A stretch of 9,443 bases of DNA from an archaeon (lineage in GTDB: Archaea > EX4484-52 > B79-G9), in assembly GCA_030594585.1 (NCBI GenBank), contig JAUVEX010000032.1, positions 1 through 9,443 of the forward strand. Direction: 5' to 3'. Positions within the stretch are counted from its first letter, which is position 1, and each line of letters starts with the position of its first letter. Positions 8,601 through 9,443 of the stretch are shown here, piece by piece. A program made the position numbers and the translations under genes. The notes below the pieces were generated by a model. It was not told the origin of the DNA. It searched no databases and worked only from the letters and a program-made list of their open reading frames with translations.

Positions 8601-9423
8601 AAACATCATTCGGGTCTGTACATGTATAGCAATTTCCATCACATTCATACGATCCAGGAGGGCAGCCGCTTCCGCAAGGATTAGGTAAATATAGTTCGCT
8701 CCAACATGAGTTGTCTATATAGCAATAGTATGGATATTCAGAAGGACAGCATACCGGGCCATCCACAGGATCGCAAGTAAATACATCTGATGGATCCGTA
8801 CAGCTGTAGCAATTTCCATCACATTCATACGATCCAGGAGGGCAGCCGCTTCCGCAAGGATTAGGTAAATATAGTTCGCTCCAACATGAGTTGTCTATAT
8901 AGCAATAGTATGGATATTCAGAAGGACAGCATACCGGGCCATAAGTAGGATCGCAAACGAAACCCGTATCACAAGCAGCATAACAATATCCATCACATAA
9001 GTTGGGATAATTTTGATAACATCCATAGTCCATACAGGTATAGTATTCACAATTTCCTGAACAGCATTCTGCTGTTGAACATCCAAGATAACATGAACAC
9101 CAGCCACCATTTTCAGTGCATGTGGCTGTCGGGATGAAGGATGCATAAAATGGATTTTTTAATTTATCTTCTAGTTTAGTTAGATTTGCTGGTTGTTTTG
9201 AAGGATTTGCGGGACATATATGACCTGAATTTGCAGAATCCGTTGATGCGTGACCACAAGCGGATTCTTGAGAAGCACTAACGGAAGTCTTAGTGCTTAT
9301 ATAAGAACCTGTGCAGTAATTTGTTGGGCTGTCAATCGCAAGCACATTTTGAATTAGAAAAAACGAAATAAAAAACAATAAACAAACGAAAAACGAAGCC
9401 GTCAAAATAGGCTTCGCCTGCAT
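5632..9423 (-). CDS. Large secreted Cys-rich, multi-domain surface protein with C-terminal PD-(D/E)XK nuclease-like domain (candidate polymorphic toxin)
   Basis: Complete gene, 1263 residues from ATG at 9423. This ATG has a GGAGG site 9 bases upstream and an in-frame TAG at 9439-9441 behind it. TTG codons at 9429 and 9426 are possible but closer to the ribosome site. Domains seen: signal peptide 1-29 (hydrophobic core, cut likely after VLA); Cys-rich stalk about 35-285, including two 60-residue repeats with 10 Cys each; CARDB-like beta domain about 288-420; second Cys-rich patch 425-520; PEGA/carboxypeptidase-regulatory-like modules about 524-610, 715-795 and 799-895 (the first two share a TDSYGK turn); Ig-like module 613-712; hydrophobic segment 902-922 followed by six Cys; helical linker about 1000-1140; nuclease-like domain about 1140-1263. 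The last carries FELEV (E1150), TDLDVV (D1182) and ETK (E1192, K1194), i.e. the E...D-x9-E-x-K pattern of PD-(D/E)XK enzymes. Known polymorphic toxins combine export signal, stalk and C-terminal nuclease; the toxin role here is inferred. It could instead be a surface protein with a structural endonuclease-like fold. The gene is certain, nuclease fold likely, toxin role moderate. Confidence 0.93.
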   Translation of the reverse strand: MQAKPILTASFFVCLLFFISFFLIQNVLAIDSPTNYCTGSYISTKTSVSASQESACGHASTDSANSGHICPANPSKQPANLTKLEDKLKNPFYASFIPTATCTENGGWCSCYLGCSTAECCSGNCEYYTCMDYGCYQNYPNLCDGYCYAACDTGFVCDPTYGPVCCPSEYPYYCYIDNSCWSELYLPNPCGSGCPPGSYECDGNCYSCTDPSDVFTCDPVDGPVCCPSEYPYYCYIDNSCWSELYLPNPCGSGCPPGSYECDGNCYTCTDPNDVFICDSGTPYCLPPHTDIRVESFISTPTQIDAGDYVSFTARLKNYGGIAGTTKVEAAIIPTTFWSSSLNYTPESYVDTAKCCPGNTYFQAKEVTLNPWQEEDITFTVKAPTPSSIDACDEIEPIRSAWGSLFKYEAGTYDVCGGGYTSQIETTGPIICDYAPACTYTDDDDCLDSNTVKNYYKETLCEGGCSAWKYTTYDCASGFFCKDPGNAYCNSCSTSCDSICQSSACYGTDPDCASDGSLQSCGGSSGPCDGEITTIVKDNNGNPISGIKVYIDGTYKGITDSYGKFTTSTSDSYCGVSHNIKTYCSDSTYCGSSSTTINYNNDVDDVNFNCQVCVPYPELEIYVDAPTSYELNDKITLEITVKDDADNLIPNAYIRVCDPFHEIGCPSQYSYGYTGTNGKIQHISYATKLGAHTFKISASKDDYKPDTTTKTVTVGSFDGEINVNVKDLSEKAIIGSSVYLDSKYIGKTDSYGKRTLYPSSPGSYEIKVNCPAGALCGTQTVDVTNSEATVDFQCDCAVPVGDLRVDVVNENDYPIANVYVFLDDIISEEYITNAFGTTYIAGIPQGNHNVEIVYNITNESYSGVYHNTQTITIGSGINILKFTEDPTTAQKRVLASNNGTEQTIVVIPFLIAAAAPVVDVISIGMSIEDYCKCAYETESGINTCISTINDCISENDIRNCVGGFVDNAIDKTGKCKLEAAFLVGDLASPLMPVGLVGHFAVYVGKELKWVDEFVPGTRIIYDKATGLWQYTKKLGENLIDSFAKWIGNIFKKIIVIGTEEWSDDALKGIENIATHSGKEAANSFFTVVKKEFGEEYAQRIAKGIKQLDERNVKGLYDSIDEYGNTRKGLVSDIARFAEKNDIGNLKGHLFELEVASHSNYLDDVNEVALIIMRDEKNRLTDLDVVLKDKTIVETKNWYWPGWDEDDAIKKLDDQIRRLNEAKELKNLENIELMFKNDPPTNGKVHDWLELQVILGRISEWSVLK
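5643..5648 (-). promoter_or_regulatory. Ribosome binding site of the candidate immunity gene, inside the end of the toxin gene
   Basis: The minus strand reads GGAGTG, 7 bases before the ATG at 5635. It lies within the last codons of the upstream gene, so ribosomes ending there (TGA at 5634-5632) can restart on the overlapping ATG. It decides the start at 5635 over the ATG at 5650. Confidence 0.7.
8627..8762 (-). repeat. Second copy of the 136-base exact tandem repeat in the Cys-rich stalk
   Basis: It encodes about residues 221-266 and is identical to 8807-8942. The remaining 44 bases of each 180-base period are similar but diverged (SCTDPSDVFTCD versus TCTDPNDVFICD). A partial, older relative of the unit is visible just before the first copy (CDGYCY...TGFVCDPTYG). 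Confidence 0.97.
8807..8942 (-). repeat. First copy of a 136-base exact tandem repeat in the Cys-rich stalk
   Basis: This copy encodes about residues 161-206 of the nuclease-tipped protein. It is base-for-base identical to 8627-8762, with a repeat period of 180 bases (60 codons). Each full unit has 10 Cys, beginning PVCCPSEYPYYCY and ending with the CDGNCY/CTDP region. The identity covers third codon positions too. Confidence 0.97.
9394..9416 (-). repeat. Inverted repeat (7-base stem, 9-base loop) at the start of the signal peptide coding region
   Basis: CGAAGCC and GGCTTCG pair perfectly across a 9-base loop, spanning codons 3-10 of the nuclease-tipped protein gene. The stem is GC-rich in an AT-rich signal-peptide region. 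An mRNA hairpin here, starting 6 bases after the start codon, could modulate translation initiation; this is inferred from position only. Confidence 0.45.
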
Positions 9424-9432
9424 CAACAAACG

Positions 9433-9437
9433 CCTCC
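9433..9437 (-). promoter_or_regulatory. Ribosome binding site of the nuclease-tipped protein gene
   Basis: The minus strand reads GGAGG, a full Shine-Dalgarno core, ending 9 bases before the ATG at 9423. It favours that ATG over the TTG codons at 9426 and 9429, the latter being only 3 bases away. An in-frame TAG immediately upstream (9439-9441) rules out a longer N-terminus. Confidence 0.75.
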
Positions 9438-9443
9438 GCTACA

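Noticed and set aside
8627..8942. Direct repeat considered as a CRISPR array or mobile element end
   Set aside because: Only two units of 136 bases, in frame with a 60-codon period and translated as a Cys-rich module; there are no short repeats with unique spacers and no transposase.
8895..9146. Minus-strand 83-codon open frame within the Cys-rich stalk
   Set aside because: A second frame of the same strand inside a well-supported gene; the real frame has the repeated Cys pattern and signal peptide.

Overview
The window is a single tightly packed minus-strand block of four genes reading from about 9423 down past position 1. There is no plus-strand gene and no intergenic gap above about 30 bases. 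All four genes look intact; only the last is cut, by the left window edge. TGA, TAG and TAA each end one gene, so the genetic code is standard. The DNA is AT-rich (roughly 35-40% GC by eye). The first three genes are preceded by Shine-Dalgarno motifs (GGAGG, GGAGTG, GAGGT), the fourth by a weaker GTGAT. The very large secreted proteins combine Cys-rich, CARDB/PEGA-like and Ig-like modules, and they sit with a small Yip1-type membrane protein and a giant subtilase. This suggests an uncultivated archaeon, possibly of the DPANN/Woesearchaeota type. That assignment is an impression from protein style, not proven; there is no rRNA or tRNA here.

Layout in transcription order: (1) 9423-5632, a 1263-residue exported protein. 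It has a signal peptide, a Cys-rich stalk with a near-perfect tandem 60-residue repeat, a CARDB-like domain, a second Cys-rich patch, PEGA/carboxypeptidase-regulatory-like and Ig-like modules, a hydrophobic segment, an alpha-helical linker, and a C-terminal domain with a PD-(D/E)XK nuclease signature. (2) 5635-4997, a soluble 212-residue protein coupled to gene 1 by an ATGA overlap, the position where an immunity protein is expected. (3) 4985-4422, a 187-residue polytopic membrane protein of Yip1 type. (4) 4389 to beyond position 1, a subtilisin-family (S8) pre-pro-protease of at least 1463 residues with a complete catalytic tetrad, a long chain of beta-sandwich domains and the start of a Rossmann-like C-terminal domain.

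Working hypothesis: genes 1 and 2 form an archaeal polymorphic-toxin-type nuclease/immunity pair on a surface-displayed stalk. The membrane protein and the secreted subtilase are co-transcribed and might take part in export, anchoring or proteolytic release of the toxic tip. The architecture and the nuclease motif are seen directly; the conflict-system role and the protease-toxin link are inference.
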